Below are positions 55,134 through 64,000 of a stretch of DNA of 64,000 bases, piece after piece (position 1 is the stretch's first letter; each line of letters begins with the position of its first letter). The notes under the pieces were generated by a model. That model had not been told where the DNA came from and ran no database searches. It saw only the letters and a program-made list of their open reading frames with translations. Source of the stretch: Palsa-506 sp963786975 (lineage in GTDB: Bacteria; Actinomycetota; Actinomycetes; Streptosporangiales; Streptosporangiaceae); NCBI GenBank assembly GCA_963786975.1, contig CAWBBE010000011.1:372001-436000 (forward strand). The letters run 5' to 3'. The position numbers and the translations under genes were made by a program.

Positions 55134-56769
55134 TCAGCCGGCCGCCAGGTCGCGGAGCCTGAACCGCTGCAGCTTGCCGGTGTTCGTGCGCGGCAGCGCG
55201 GGCCGGAACTCGATGGCGCGCGGGTACTTGTACGGCGCGATCTGCCGCTTGACGAAGTCCTGCAGCTCGGCGGCCTTCGCCGGGCTGCCCGCCGCCCCGT
55301 CGGCGAGCACGATGTAGGCCTTGACGATCTGCCCGCGTTCCTCGTCAGGCACCCCGATGACGCCGCACTCGGTGACATCCGGGTGGCCGAGCAGCGCCTC
55401 CTCGACCTCCGGCCCGGCGATGTTGTAGCCGGCCGAGACGATGATGTCGTCCGACCGGGCCTGGTACCAGAAGTACCCGTCGGCGTCCCGGCGGTAGGTG
55501 TCGCCGGTGATGTTCCAGCCGTCCTGCACGTAGGCCCGCTGCCGGTCATCGGCCAGGTACCGGCAGCCCGTCGGGCCCTTGACCGCCAGCCGCCCGGCCT
55601 CGCCGTCCGGCACCGGCTTGCCGTCCTCGCCGAGCACCTCGGCGACGTATCCGGGGACCACCCGGCCGGTCGATCCGGGCCGGATCTCGTCGTCGGACGA
55701 CGAGATGAAGATGTGCAGCAGCTCGGTGCTGCCGATGCCGTCGATGATCTTCACGCCGGTGGCGTCGTAGAAAGCCTGCCAGGTGGCGGCCGGCAGGTGC
55801 TCGCCCGCCGACACCGGGCGGCGCAGGCCGCGCAGCAGGCGCGCCTGGCCGGCCGCGATCATCGCCCGGTACGCGGTCGGCGCGGTGAAGCAGACGGTCA
55901 CCTGGTGCGCGGCGATCTGCTCGGCGAGCTCGGCCGGCGTCGCCCGCTCCAGCAGCAGCACGGCCGCCCCGGCTCGCAGCGGGAAGATCACCGCGCCGCC
56001 CAGGCCGAACGTGAAGGCCAGCGGCGGCGTGCCGGTGAACACGTCATCGGCCCGCGGCTTCAGCACGTGCTCGGAGAACGTGTCGGCGATGGCCAGCAGG
56101 TCACGGTGGAAATGCATGGTGGCCTTGGGCCGGCCGGTGGTGCCCGACGTGAACGCGATCATGGCGACGTCGTCGGCGGCCGTCGGCACCGCTGCCGCCC
56201 CCGCCTGCTTGGCGCGCGCCAGCCGGGTGAGGTCGGACGGATCGCCGGCCCGTAGCTGACGACCCGCATCGGCGGCTGGCCGGCCCGGCGGCGGCCGAGC
56301 CGGCCCGGGTCAGCTCGGCGGTGAGACGGCTGTCGCATAGTGCCAGGCTGACCTGGGCGATCTCGCAGATCGAGACCAGCTCGCCGGCCCGCAGCAGCGG
56401 CATGGTCGCGACGGCCACCCCGCCAGCGCGCAGCACCCCGAACCAGCACGCCACCAGCCACGGGTTGTTCGGCCCGCGTAGCAGCACCCGGTTGCCCGGC
56501 ACCAGGCCCAGATCCTCGGCCAGCACCCCGGCTATCTGGCTGGACACCCGGAGCAGGTCGCGGTAGCTCCAGCGCTCATCACCCGACAGCAGGCACGGCC
56601 GGTCCGCGCCGTGCACCCGGATGACCCCCTCAAGCAGTTCCTCGGCACAGTTCAGCCGGGCGGGATAGTTCATCGCGGGAAGGCTGAAGCGTAGCTCGGG
56701 CCAGTCGCTGGCGGCCGGCAGGTGATCCCGGCAGAACGTGTCGGCGTAGGCGGACGGCGATAGCTGCAT
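55134..56769 (-). CDS. Benzoate/2-aminobenzoate-CoA ligase family enzyme (two frameshifts)
   Basis: An AMP-forming acyl-CoA ligase of ~545 residues that would activate an aromatic acid with CoA and ATP. N-terminal: LSPSAYADTFCRDHLP, LNCAEELLEG, NNPWLVACWFGVLRAGGVAVATMPLLRA. C-terminal: IAFTSGTTGRPKATMHFHRD (P-loop-like A3), TPPLAFTFGLGGAVIFPLRAG, GSTELLHIFISS, DGWNITGDTYRRDADGYFWYQARSDDIIVSAGYN and PRTNTGKLQRFRLRDL with the catalytic Lys. The halves join only with two -1 shifts near 56280 and 56255, where PPMRVVSYG sits in a third frame. These traits match benzoate- and 2-aminobenzoate-CoA ligases. The nearby monooxygenase/reductase supports 2-aminobenzoate or salicylate. ATG 56769 has gaggagg upstream. 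Confidence 0.87.
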
Positions 56770-57024
56770 GGCCGCGACCTCCTCGGGCGCCACAAGGCCT
56801 TATCAGTATTCCGTCTGCATGACGATAGTCAAAGAATCAGGGCATGATCACCCAAACCCGGGCCGGCCCGTGGATGTGGCTCGCCGTGGGTCAGGACTGG
56901 TTCAGCGCGGCGGGACCGGCCCTGCGCGACGAGGTCGTCGTAACGCTGCGGCGCAACTCGTTTACGGCTCGCGCTTAGAGACTTCACCCGGGCTTGGGTC
57001 AGCGCAGCTGCCGGGCAGCCGCAG

Positions 57025-57489
57025 CTAGCCCGCGGCGTGCCGGGGGGCCGGGATGGCGATAAGGACCGTCCAGCCGAGCAGCGCGGCCGCCACGATGGAC
57101 TCGATCACCAGCGACTCCACGACATAAGACGCCGAGATCGACTCATGGAAGCCGAAGAGGCCCGCGGTGAGGCTGATCAGCAGGGCAGCGAGCGTAGCGG
57201 TTGCGAAACCGGCCCCGAGGAGGCCAGTGAGCGGCCGGGGCCAAGCCAGCAATGCCACGGCGACTGCAAGGGCCGCCACCGCGTCGAGCAGGAACATGGG
57301 GCCATCGATCGAGATCTGCCGGTATCCCTCCTGCCACAGGTGAAAGTGGATGTAGCCGATGAGCACGAGGAGAGCCGCGGAACCCACCCGAAGCAGCAGC
57401 GCGACGGCGCCGCGGTTGCTGCGGTGAGCCAGCCGGGCGCCCCGGGTCGATGCGAGGTCACGTAGCCGGAAGGTCGTCGATTCAGTCAT
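57025..57489 (-). CDS. Four-helix membrane protein of unknown function
   Basis: A 154-residue membrane protein with four hydrophobic segments: VALLLRVGSAALLVLIGYIHFHLW, FLLDAVAALAVAVALLAW, GLLGAGFATATLAALLISL and VVESLVIESIVAAALLGWTVLIAI. The IGYIHFHLWQEGY segment, placing His residues at the end of helix 1, is a distinctive trait I have no family name for. It lies 13 bases after the secreted-protein gene on the same strand, so the two, and probably the lipoprotein before them, form a small envelope operon. Confidence 0.75.
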   Translation of the reverse strand: MTESTTFRLRDLASTRGARLAHRSNRGAVALLLRVGSAALLVLIGYIHFHLWQEGYRQISIDGPMFLLDAVAALAVAVALLAWPRPLTGLLGAGFATATLAALLISLTAGLFGFHESISASYVVESLVIESIVAAALLGWTVLIAIPAPRHAAG

Positions 57490-57502
57490 GTTGATCACTT
57501 CT

Positions 57503-58187
57503 TCAATGCACCAGGTAGGCGGATACGGCACGGTCGAGGATGGGCGCGGCCGCGGACCACTGCGCGGTGGGCGCCGCGGCCACGATGACGCTGGCTCCGG
57601 TATGTCCCCGGACCAGGCACGCGAGCTCGCTGAAATGATGCGAGCGAATCCTGGTCACGTAGTCGTCGATGACACACGACCCAGTGCCGCCGCGGAACCG
57701 CTGCCCGGTGATCGCGGCGATCCGCCGCGCCCGGATGGCGTCATCGGATCGCAGCAGGTGCAGCCGGAAGCTGGCCCAGTTCCGCAAGCTCTCGTCGCCC
57801 TGCCGGGGAGTCGCGTTCAGGTAGCGCAGGAACTGGCCGCGCGCACCGCGCTGGGCGGCGGATACGGCATCGCTGTCGCCAGTGATCCGGTGCATGCCCG
57901 GCGGGTAGTAAAGCACCGCCTTGCCGTCCGGCAGGGCCATCCGGCGCCAGCCGGCCTGGCGCTGCAGCGGGGCCGAGCGCACGGAATCCCGGTGCCCGGT
58001 GACCGGACTGCCCGGCTGATACGCCGGGCCCGGCCGACAGGGGGATGGGCACTGATGCGGCGGCATGCGCCGGCGAAGCTGGCGACCTAGACGGCAGGCC
58101 CACGGCCACGGCTATCCCGGCGGCAAGCAGCGCGACGGCGACGGCGGCGCCAGCGATGGCCGTGCCTCGCGCGGTACGGGCGATCAT
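57503..58187 (-). CDS. Membrane-anchored extracytoplasmic protein (frameshifted)
   Basis: A protein of ~228 residues after repair. The N-terminal hydrophobic segment (TAIAGAAVAVALLAAGIAVAVGL) is a signal anchor or uncleaved signal peptide; the rest should be outside. A domain follows with WRRMALPDGKAVLYYPPGMHRITGD, FLRYLNATPRQGDESLRNW, CVIDDYVTRIRSHHFSELACLVRG (two Cys that could form a disulfide) and ends AVSAYLVH. The frame changes once near 58021–58035 (LSAGP to AYQPGSP). I do not recognise the family. ATG 58187 has aggag five bases upstream. Confidence 0.7.
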
Positions 58188-58305
58188 GACAACTCCTGTT
58201 ACGCGCCAGCCGCCGGGGTGGCCCTGGTTGACGGGAGCCACGGACCGAGCCCGCGGCTGACGATATGCGGACGGAAGATGGATACGGCTGGACGAGCAGT
58301 TGCGG

Positions 58306-58638
58306 CTAGACGTTGCCGTCGCCGTCGCTCGGGCCGCCATTGTTGTCCGCGTCCTGATCGCCGCCATTGCCCTGCGGGATCGGGTTGGAGCTCGACGGAG
58401 CGGGCGCCTGGGTTGACGGTGCCGCTGACGGCGCCGGGTGATGATGATGCCGCTTGCGGTGCCGGTCCGCGGCCGGCTGCGGCGCCGGCTGAGCGGCTGG
58501 CTGGGTCGCCGTCGCGGCTGGCGACGCCTGCTTCGGCTGCGCTCCTGAGGAATGGCTACCCACGGCAGAACCGCAGCCTGCGGCGAGCGCCGCCAGCAGT
58601 GCGATCCCGGCCGCCGATCGGATGATGGACAGGGACAT
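58306..58638 (-). CDS. Small putative lipoprotein, His-rich
   Basis: A 110-residue lipoprotein: hydrophobic start and lipobox LAALAAGC at residues ~15–22, then a disordered Ser/Pro/Ala/Gln region with a basic HRKRHHHHP cluster near residue 63 and an acidic Asp/Asn/Gly-rich end. No folded domain is visible. The His cluster could bind metal but low-complexity drift is as likely. ATG 58638 follows gaagga. First gene of the three-gene minus-strand envelope unit. Confidence 0.7.
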   Translation of the reverse strand: MSLSIIRSAAGIALLAALAAGCGSAVGSHSSGAQPKQASPAATATQPAAQPAPQPAADRHRKRHHHHPAPSAAPSTQAPAPSSSNPIPQGNGGDQDADNNGGPSDGDGNV

Positions 58639-58683
58639 GGCTGATCCTTCGTATTCTGTTTGCGCTGGGTCGGCGGCCGCCGG

Positions 58684-58699
58684 TTGACATATCTAGATA
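58684..58699. promoter_or_regulatory. TTGACA box and TATCTAGATA palindrome between divergent genes
   Basis: A TTGACA (58684–58689) is immediately followed by the 10-bp palindrome TATCTAGATA (58690–58699), an AT island in very GC-rich DNA between the lipoprotein gene and paaX. A regulator, possibly PaaX itself, could bind here. No fitting -10 is found 17 bases after the TTGACA. Confidence 0.4.
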
Positions 58700-58781
58700 C
58701 GGACGCCGCGCCCAGGCGGTTCGATGCGATTCCCGGTTATTCCGGCCGGCTGGTCACCGCGCCCGCGGCTAAGTTGCAGGC

Positions 58782-59696
58782 GTGACGACATTCACCGGGA
58801 CGCGACGGGCTGGCGAGCCGCGGGCCTCGCCCCGGGCGCTGATCGTGAGCATTTACGGCCTCTACGCCCGCGACCGGGCCGATGGCGCCGGCGGCTGGCT
58901 CAGCGTGGCATCGCTGATCCGGCTGATGGGCGGGCTCGGCGCGGACCAGGCCGCGGTCCGCTCCTCGATCTCCCGGCTCAAGCAGCGCGGGATCCTGGAG
59001 CCGCTCCGGCTGTCCGGCGCGGCCGGATACGCGCTGTCGGACCGCGGCACCGAAATCCTGGCCGAGGGCGACCGGAGGATCTTCGAGCGCCCGCGCGCCC
59101 GGCTGGCGGACGGCTGGCTGCTCGCCGTCTTCAGCGTGCCCGAGCGGGAACGGGGCCGGCGGCACGCGCTGCGGTCCCGGCTGCGCTGGCTCGGCTTCGG
59201 CACCGTGTCGGCCGGGACCTGGATCGCGCCCGGCCATCTCGCCAGGGAAACCACGGACGCGCTGGCCAGGTACGGCTTGTCCGGTTACGTGAACCTGTTC
59301 AGGGCCGACTACCTGGCCTTCGGCGACCTGCGCGAGCAAGTCGGCCGCTGGTGGGACCTGGATCGCCTGGAGCGCCTGTACCAGGAGTTCCTCGATCTGT
59401 CCGGGCCGGTTCGGGAGCGCTGGCGCGGCCGCCGCCCCGGCCCCGGTGGCCGGGCCGGCCGGGCCCACGGCGAGGCCGAGTTCGCCGACTACGTGCTGGC
59501 CCTGACGGCCTGGCGGCGGCTCCCGTACCTGGATCCGGGCCTGCCCGCCGAATTGCTGCCCGCCGACTGGCACGGCGCCCGGGCCGCCACGGAGTTCGCC
59601 GCGCTGCGCGCCAGGCTGGCCGGCCCGGCCCGGGCGCACGTGCTCGCGGTAACCGGCCGGCCCGCCCGGCGGGCCGGAGGCTCCGCACCGGGGTGA
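58782..59696 (+). CDS. PaaX family transcriptional regulator
   Basis: A 304-residue PaaX-type repressor, usually controlled by phenylacetyl-CoA or similar aryl-CoA. The N-terminal winged helix is PRALIVSIYGLYARD…SLIRLMGGLGADQAAVRSSISRLKQRGILEPL. The central domain has DGWLLAVFSVPERERGRRHALRSRLRWLGFGTVSAGTWIAP, and the C-terminal domain EFADYVLALTAWRRLPYLDPGLPAELLPADW. It lies beside aryl-CoA genes and likely represses them until the CoA thioester appears. GTG 58782 lies six bases after TAAGTT with no ribosome site, so a leaderless message is likely. Confidence 0.92.
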   Translation: MTTFTGTRRAGEPRASPRALIVSIYGLYARDRADGAGGWLSVASLIRLMGGLGADQAAVRSSISRLKQRGILEPLRLSGAAGYALSDRGTEILAEGDRRIFERPRARLADGWLLAVFSVPERERGRRHALRSRLRWLGFGTVSAGTWIAPGHLARETTDALARYGLSGYVNLFRADYLAFGDLREQVGRWWDLDRLERLYQEFLDLSGPVRERWRGRRPGPGGRAGRAHGEAEFADYVLALTAWRRLPYLDPGLPAELLPADWHGARAATEFAALRARLAGPARAHVLAVTGRPARRAGGSAPG

Positions 59697-59715
59697 CCGC
59701 GCGGCCCGGGCGAGT

Positions 59716-60114
59716 TCAGGGCACCACTGCGTAACCCTGTATCTCGACGAGTGCCGCGGGATCCCAGAGCGCGGCGACGCCGATGGCCGCCATGGCCGGA
59801 TACTCCCGCCCGGCCAGCCGCCGCCAGGCCGCGCCGATCTCCCGGCTGTGCGCCCGGTAGTCACCGAGGTCGACGGCGTAGACGGTGAGGCTGGCCAGGT
59901 ACTCGGCCGAGCCGCCGGCCGCGCGCAGCGCGGCCAGCAGGTTGGCCAGCGCGTACTCGAACTGAACGGCCACGGTGTCGCCGACGATGGCGCCGGTCGC
60001 GTCGGCCGCCGTCTGGCCGGCCAGGAATATCACCCGGCTGCCGGTGGCCACGACCGCATGCGCGAAACCGGATGGCCTGGCCAGGGCCGGCGGGTTCACC
60101 CGCTCGATGGTCAT
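59716..60114 (-). CDS. RidA/YjgF family enamine/imine deaminase
   Basis: A 132-residue RidA-fold protein: SGFAHAVVATGSRVIFLAGQTAADATG, VAVQFEYALANLLAALRAAGGS, YPAMAAIGVAALWDPAALVEIQGYAVV, of family length, with the conserved active-site Arg position occupied by Trp-Asp-Pro-Ala rather than a clear RxxLP, so it may belong to a non-deaminating or specialised subfamily. Its ATG overlaps the stop of the monooxygenase gene by four bases, so they are coupled. In 2-aminobenzoyl-CoA breakdown an imine must be hydrolysed, a fitting job for such a protein. Confidence 0.88.
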   Translation of the reverse strand: MTIERVNPPALARPSGFAHAVVATGSRVIFLAGQTAADATGAIVGDTVAVQFEYALANLLAALRAAGGSAEYLASLTVYAVDLGDYRAHSREIGAAWRRLAGREYPAMAAIGVAALWDPAALVEIQGYAVVP

Positions 60115-62504
60115 GATCGCACCGCCTTCAGCTCGGCCCCGGCGGCTGGCCGCCACCGGGCATGCCGGGTTCCCTGCTGGCCGGCCCTGATCAGCTCAAG
60201 CCGCGGCCGCGGCCCGTCCGTCCGGCCGGTCTGCGGCGCCCTGCTGCCCGCCTGCCAGGGCGCCGGCCACCCGGCGGCTGGCCCGGCGTAGCCCTGCTCG
60301 GCGGCCGCGTGCAGGGTCCAGTTCGGGTCATACAGGTGCGCCCGGCCGAGCGCGCACAGATCGGCGCGCCCGGCCAGGATGATCGAGTTCACGTCGTCGT
60401 AGGAGGAGATCACCCCGACCGCGATCGTCGCCGTGCCCGCCTGGTTGCGGATCGCGTCGGCGAACGGCGTCTGGTACGAGCGGCCGAAGGCGGGCTGCTC
60501 GTCCGGGGTCACCTGGCCGGTGGACACGTCGATGGCGTCGGCGCCGGCGGCCGCGAATGCCCGCGCGATCTCGACCGCGTCCGCGCCGGTGATGCCGCCG
60601 GGGAACCAGTCGGTGGCCGATATCCGGACCGTCATCGGCTTGTGGTCCGGCCACACCGCGCGCATCTCGCCGAAGATCTCCAGCGGGTAGCGCAGCCGGT
60701 TCGGCAGCGATCCGCCGTAGCAGTCGGCGCGCTGGTTGGTAACCGGGGAGATGAACGACGACAGCAGGTAGCCGTGCGCGCAGTGCAGCTCGAGCAGGTC
60801 GAAGCCGCACTGGTCGGCGGCCCGGGCCGCCGCGGTGAACTGGCCGGCGATGACGGCCATCTCGGCGCTGCCGAGCTCGCGCGGGACCTGGCTGACCCCG
60901 GGCTGGTACGGGATCGCAGACGGCCCGCAGACCGGCCAGTTCCCGGTGTCGAGCGGCTGGTCGATGCCCTCCCACATCAGCTTCGTCGAGCCCTTGCGGC
61001 CGGAATGGCCGAGCTGGATCCCGATCCTGGCGGCGGACTGGGCGTGCACGAAGCCGGTGATCCGCTGCCAGGCCGCCACGTGCCCGGGCGCGTACAGGCC
61101 GGCGCAGCCGGGGGTGATCCGGCCGGCCGCTGACACGCAGACCATCTCGGTCATCACCAGCCCGGCCCCGCCGAGCGCCTTGCTGCCCAGGTGCACCAGG
61201 TGGAAGTCCGACGGCGTGCCGCCGGCCGCCGAGTACATGTCCATCGCGGAGACCACGACGCGGTTCCTGAGCTCCAGCCCGCGCAGCTTCATCGGCTGGA
61301 ACATCGGCGGCACCACCGCGCCGGTGCCCATCCCGCGCCGCCGCTCGTGATCGGCGAACCAGGCGTCGGCGCGGGCCGCGAACTCCGGGTCGCGGGTCCG
61401 CAGGTTGTCGTGGGTGACCCGGCGGCTGCGGGTGATGATGTTGAACGCGAACTGCTCGGGCTCCTGGTGCAGGTACTGGCCGATGTTCTCGAACCACTCC
61501 AGGCTGGCCTGCGCGGCCCGCTGGGTGGAGGCGACGACCGGCCTGCGCTCGGCCTCGTAGGCGGCCAGCGCAGCGTCGGTGCCCGGCTGCTCGTGCAGGC
61601 AGGCGGCGAGCGCGAGCGCGTCCTCCATGGCGAGCTTGGTGCCGGATCCGATGGAGAAATGCGCCGTGTGCGCGGCGTCGCCGAGCAGCACGATATTGCG
61701 GTGCCGCCAGCGCCCGCAGCGGACGGTCGTGAAGCTGATCCATCGTGAGTTGTTGGCGTGCACCGCGTGACCGCCGAGCACGCCGGCGAACAGCTCGCGG
61801 ATCCGGTCGATGGATGCCTCATCCGACTGGCCGGGCGCCAGGTCACGGGCCGCGAGCCGGTCGAACCCGGCCGCCCGCCAGACGGAATCGTGCATCTCCA
61901 CGATGAAGGTGCTGCCGGCCGCGTCATAGGGGTAGCCGTGGACCTGCATTACCCCATGCCGGGTCGGCTCGATGTAGAACTTGAACGCGTCGAATACCAG
62001 GTCAGTGCTGAGCCACATGTACTTGCACGCGCGGATATCAAGATCGGGCTGAAACGGGCCGGCCAAACTAGCCCGTGTGGCCGAGTTGACGCCGTCCGCG
62101 GCAACCACGAGATCGTGGCTGGCGGCGAGTTCCGCGGCCGCGGGGGCCTCGCTGCGGAAGTGGATCGTGACGCCGAGCTCGCGGCAGCGTTCCTGCAGGA
62201 TGTGCAGCAGCCGGCGGCGGTTCATGGCCGCGAAGCCGTGCCCGCCGCTGGTGATCCGCTCACCCTTGACGTGCACGTCGATATCGTCCCAGCGGGCGAA
62301 CTCGCGCTCCATCGCCCGGTAGACCGCCGGGTCGGCATGCTCGATCCCGCCCAGCGTCTCGTCGGAGAAGACCACGCCGAAGCCGAACGTGTCATCGGGC
62401 GCGTTGCGCTCCCACACGGTGATCTCGTCGCCGGGCGCCAGCATCGCGGCGAGCGCCGCGAAGTACAGTCCGCCTGGCCCGCCGCCGATGACCGCGATGC
62501 GCAC
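60111..62504 (-). CDS. Bifunctional aryl-CoA monooxygenase/reductase (salicylyl-CoA 5-hydroxylase or 2-aminobenzoyl-CoA type)
   Basis: A 797-residue two-domain flavoprotein. Residues 1–~380 are an FAD hydroxylase: RIAVIGGGPGGLYFAALA, DLVVAADGVNSATRASL, VLLGDAAHTAHFSIGSGTKLAMEDA. Residues ~400–760 are an Old Yellow Enzyme-type reductase: NRVVVSAMDMYSA, GIQLGHSGRKG, LLELHCAHGYLLSSFISPVTNQR, DCYGGSLPNRLRYPLE. This fusion is known as salicylyl-CoA 5-hydroxylase and as 2-aminobenzoyl-CoA monooxygenase/reductase. The ligase nearby makes the CoA substrate, and RidA downstream favours the amino substrate. GTG 62504 has ggagg six bases upstream. The last ~50 residues are low complexity. Confidence 0.92.
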   Translation of the reverse strand: MRIAVIGGGPGGLYFAALAAMLAPGDEITVWERNAPDDTFGFGVVFSDETLGGIEHADPAVYRAMEREFARWDDIDVHVKGERITSGGHGFAAMNRRRLLHILQERCRELGVTIHFRSEAPAAAELAASHDLVVAADGVNSATRASLAGPFQPDLDIRACKYMWLSTDLVFDAFKFYIEPTRHGVMQVHGYPYDAAGSTFIVEMHDSVWRAAGFDRLAARDLAPGQSDEASIDRIRELFAGVLGGHAVHANNSRWISFTTVRCGRWRHRNIVLLGDAAHTAHFSIGSGTKLAMEDALALAACLHEQPGTDAALAAYEAERRPVVASTQRAAQASLEWFENIGQYLHQEPEQFAFNIITRSRRVTHDNLRTRDPEFAARADAWFADHERRRGMGTGAVVPPMFQPMKLRGLELRNRVVVSAMDMYSAAGGTPSDFHLVHLGSKALGGAGLVMTEMVCVSAAGRITPGCAGLYAPGHVAAWQRITGFVHAQSAARIGIQLGHSGRKGSTKLMWEGIDQPLDTGNWPVCGPSAIPYQPGVSQVPRELGSAEMAVIAGQFTAAARAADQCGFDLLELHCAHGYLLSSFISPVTNQRADCYGGSLPNRLRYPLEIFGEMRAVWPDHKPMTVRISATDWFPGGITGADAVEIARAFAAAGADAIDVSTGQVTPDEQPAFGRSYQTPFADAIRNQAGTATIAVGVISSYDDVNSIILAGRADLCALGRAHLYDPNWTLHAAAEQGYAGPAAGWPAPWQAGSRAPQTGRTDGPRPRLELIRAGQQGTRHARWRPAAGAELKAVRS

Positions 62505-62801
62505 GGCGCCTCCCTGGATGCTGCGGACGGTCTCGAAGTTATGTCGCGCCTGCAACGACCGTCAACGCCGCGTCAGATCAAGCCGGCCCGCCGAAGTGCC
62601 CGGCCGGCCCGGCCCGGGGCGCGGGGCAAGGATGGCCCGGCCGGATCGCCGTCAGCGGAATCCTGCCGCTGATACGGTTAACGGCGTCGGCCCTGGCTGC
62701 CTGAATGCCGGTGCCTGCCGGGCCAGGTCGTTGCCGATCCGACACGCCGCCGGGCCACGGCGTCCGCTGCCCGGCGTTAAATGCAGACTACCGTTGGGAT
62801 C

Positions 62802-64000
62802 ATGGCCACCCGTGCGCCCAAGAGCAACTCCCGCCCGCAAAGCGGGACACCGGGCCGGTCCCGCGCGGCAGACGCCGCCAGGCGCCCGCAGGGTAGCAGC
62901 GCGCCGCGCGGCGGCCGGAAGCCCGCCGCGCGGCGGAACCAGCGCCGGGCCGGCGGCTGGCCAGCCACCACCGGCCGGCGGTATCCGCGCCGCCCGCCGC
63001 CGCCTACCAGCCCGGTCCTGATCCTCATCGGCTGGCTCGGCACGGTCATCTCAGGCGCCTGGATGGCGGTCGCGCACTCGGCTGGCTGCGCGGTACGGGC
63101 CATCGGCCGCAACGCGCGGGACCTTGATCCGGCCCACCGCAGGGACGGTCTCGGCCTCGCCATCCTCGGCGCGGCTGTCATCTCGGCCGCGGCTGACTGG
63201 TGGACTATCGGGAGCCCGGTCGGCCGCCTGCTGACAACGGTCGTCAAGGGCATGTTCGGTGCCGGGGCCTGGACGGTGCCGATCCTGCTCGCGCTGCTTG
63301 CCTGGCGGCTGCTGCGGCACCCGGACCGCAATTCCGAGACCGCGCGCGATGGTGATCGGCTGGGCTGCCCTGATCGTGGGCGCGCTCGGCCTCGTGCACA
63401 TCGCCAACGGCACGCCGCAGCCCGCCGACGGCGCGGTCGCGATGCGCGCCGCCGGCGGCTTCATCGGCTTCCTGGCGTCGGCGCCCCTGGTGGCCGCGGT
63501 GACCCCCTGGGTGGCGGCGCCGCTGCTCGCGCTGGTCACCGGGTTCGGGCTGCTGGTCATCAGCGGCACCCCGCTGCACCTGGTCCCTGGCCGGCTCGCC
63601 GAACTGCACGGGCTGGTGCGCCACGGCGGTCAGCCGGACGATGCCGGGGCGCCCGGCGACGCGGCGAGTCCGGCCGCCCGCCCGGCCGTTGACGAGGGGC
63701 GGGCGCAAGCGCAACGAGGCGATCGAGGCGGGCGCGAACGACCGAGCCGTACGACACGCCCGCTGCTCGGCGGGACCCTGTCCCGCGCCGGGCAGCGCAG
63801 CAGCCCGGCAAGGGGGCGCCCACGGCAGTCACCGCGCACGTCTGCGGCGGACGAGGAGCCGCTGCCGGACGCGCTGCTGCTCGGCCCGCCCGGGCCTGGT
63901 CGGCCGGCCCGGACGGGCGCGCCGGAGGCTTCCTGGCATGACTCCTGGTTCGGTCCCGGCGAAGGCACTGCGGATGACGCGGCGCATGCCGGGGCCGGGC
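62802..64000 (+). CDS. ftsK: DNA translocase FtsK, N-terminal part (frameshifted, runs off the window)
   Basis: Start of an FtsK/SpoIIIE DNA translocase, which pumps chromosomes at the division septum. The N-terminus is basic and disordered (KSNSRPQSGTPGRSR), then four membrane helices, among them LILIGWLGTVISGAWMAVAHSAG, GLGLAILGAAVISAAADWW, AWTVPILLALLAWRLL and, after a +1 shift near 63347, MVIGWAALIVGALGLVHIANG. Then FIGFLASAPLVAAVTPWVAAPLLALVT, KRNEAIEAG and PLLGGTL, in frames that advance by one base at ~63700, ~63742 and ~63762. The motor domain lies beyond the window. The dapA–rnj–ftsK order supports the call. TACCGT (62789–62794) seven bases before the ATG suggests a leaderless start. 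Confidence 0.8.

Noticed and set aside
56844..56978. A 44-codon ORF in the gap between the ligase and the four-helix membrane protein
   Set aside because: It starts MITQTRAGPWMWLAV and looks mildly protein-like, but it has no good ribosome site, no recognisable domain and is short. The 255-base gap otherwise shows nothing firm.

Overview
The window is very GC-rich, uses GTG and TTG starts freely, and has the dapA–rnj–…–ftsK order, an actinobacterial SSB paralogue, a glbO-type globin, GtrA/GT2 and PadR/PaaX genes. All of this points to an actinomycete, most like the Streptomyces/Streptosporangiales group; I cannot name a genus. No rRNA, tRNA, CRISPR array, transposase or phage gene was recognised.

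Layout. 1–3 kb: a GNAT remnant, a beta-lactamase-fold serine hydrolase and an MFS exporter. 3.1–7.1 kb: cobN, the large cobaltochelatase subunit, broken by three single-base frameshifts and carrying an in-frame 58-nt palindromic insert. 7.2–10.3 kb: a DUF6412 protein, YidC, a decayed luciferase-like oxidoreductase and glyA. 10.3–17 kb: a lipoprotein, a secreted DUF1906/seven-repeat lectin-like protein, and a surface-sugar group (GtrA, GT2, epimerase). 16.9–32.5 kb: a cobalamin riboswitch followed by a tightly overlapping corrin operon (chlID, cobO, cobB, cobI, cobM, cbiD, cbiET, cbiG-cobJ, ferredoxin, cobH, cbiX, bluB-cobT), with cysG/cobA 57 bp downstream. 32.5–37.4 kb: two dynamin-like GTPases and an HtrA-like protease. 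37.7–47.9 kb: housekeeping and regulatory genes (ssb, ettA, glbO, mscS, an XRE/TPR regulator, an S9A peptidase, HNH, a PadR unit). 48–52.2 kb: an acyl-CoA dehydrogenase, a di-iron ferritin-like protein, a VOC remnant, a small SH3-like protein and a TSUP exporter. 52.4–64 kb: dapA and rnj, then an inserted aromatic-acid unit (2-aminobenzoate/benzoate-CoA ligase, three envelope genes, PaaX, RidA, bifunctional salicylyl-CoA/2-aminobenzoyl-CoA monooxygenase-reductase), then the start of ftsK.

How the genes work together. CysG makes precorrin-2 from uroporphyrinogen III. CobI, CbiG-CobJ, CobM, CbiD, CbiET and CobH build hydrogenobyrinate or its cobalt form, and CobB amidates it. CobN plus ChlID insert cobalt late, CobO adenosylates, and BluB-CobT makes and activates the lower ligand. 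CbiX, an early cobalt chelatase, is also present, while CobG and CobF are not seen here, so the route is a hybrid on paper. Riboswitch and start/stop overlaps imply coordinate, B12-repressed expression.

Quality caution. At least twelve genes are interrupted by 1-base (or equivalent) frameshifts, many in G/C runs, including genes expected to be essential (dapA, ftsK). I treat most as probable sequencing indels and give repaired gene spans. Many proteins also carry in-frame 15–24 bp tandem repeats in linkers, a striking local trait.
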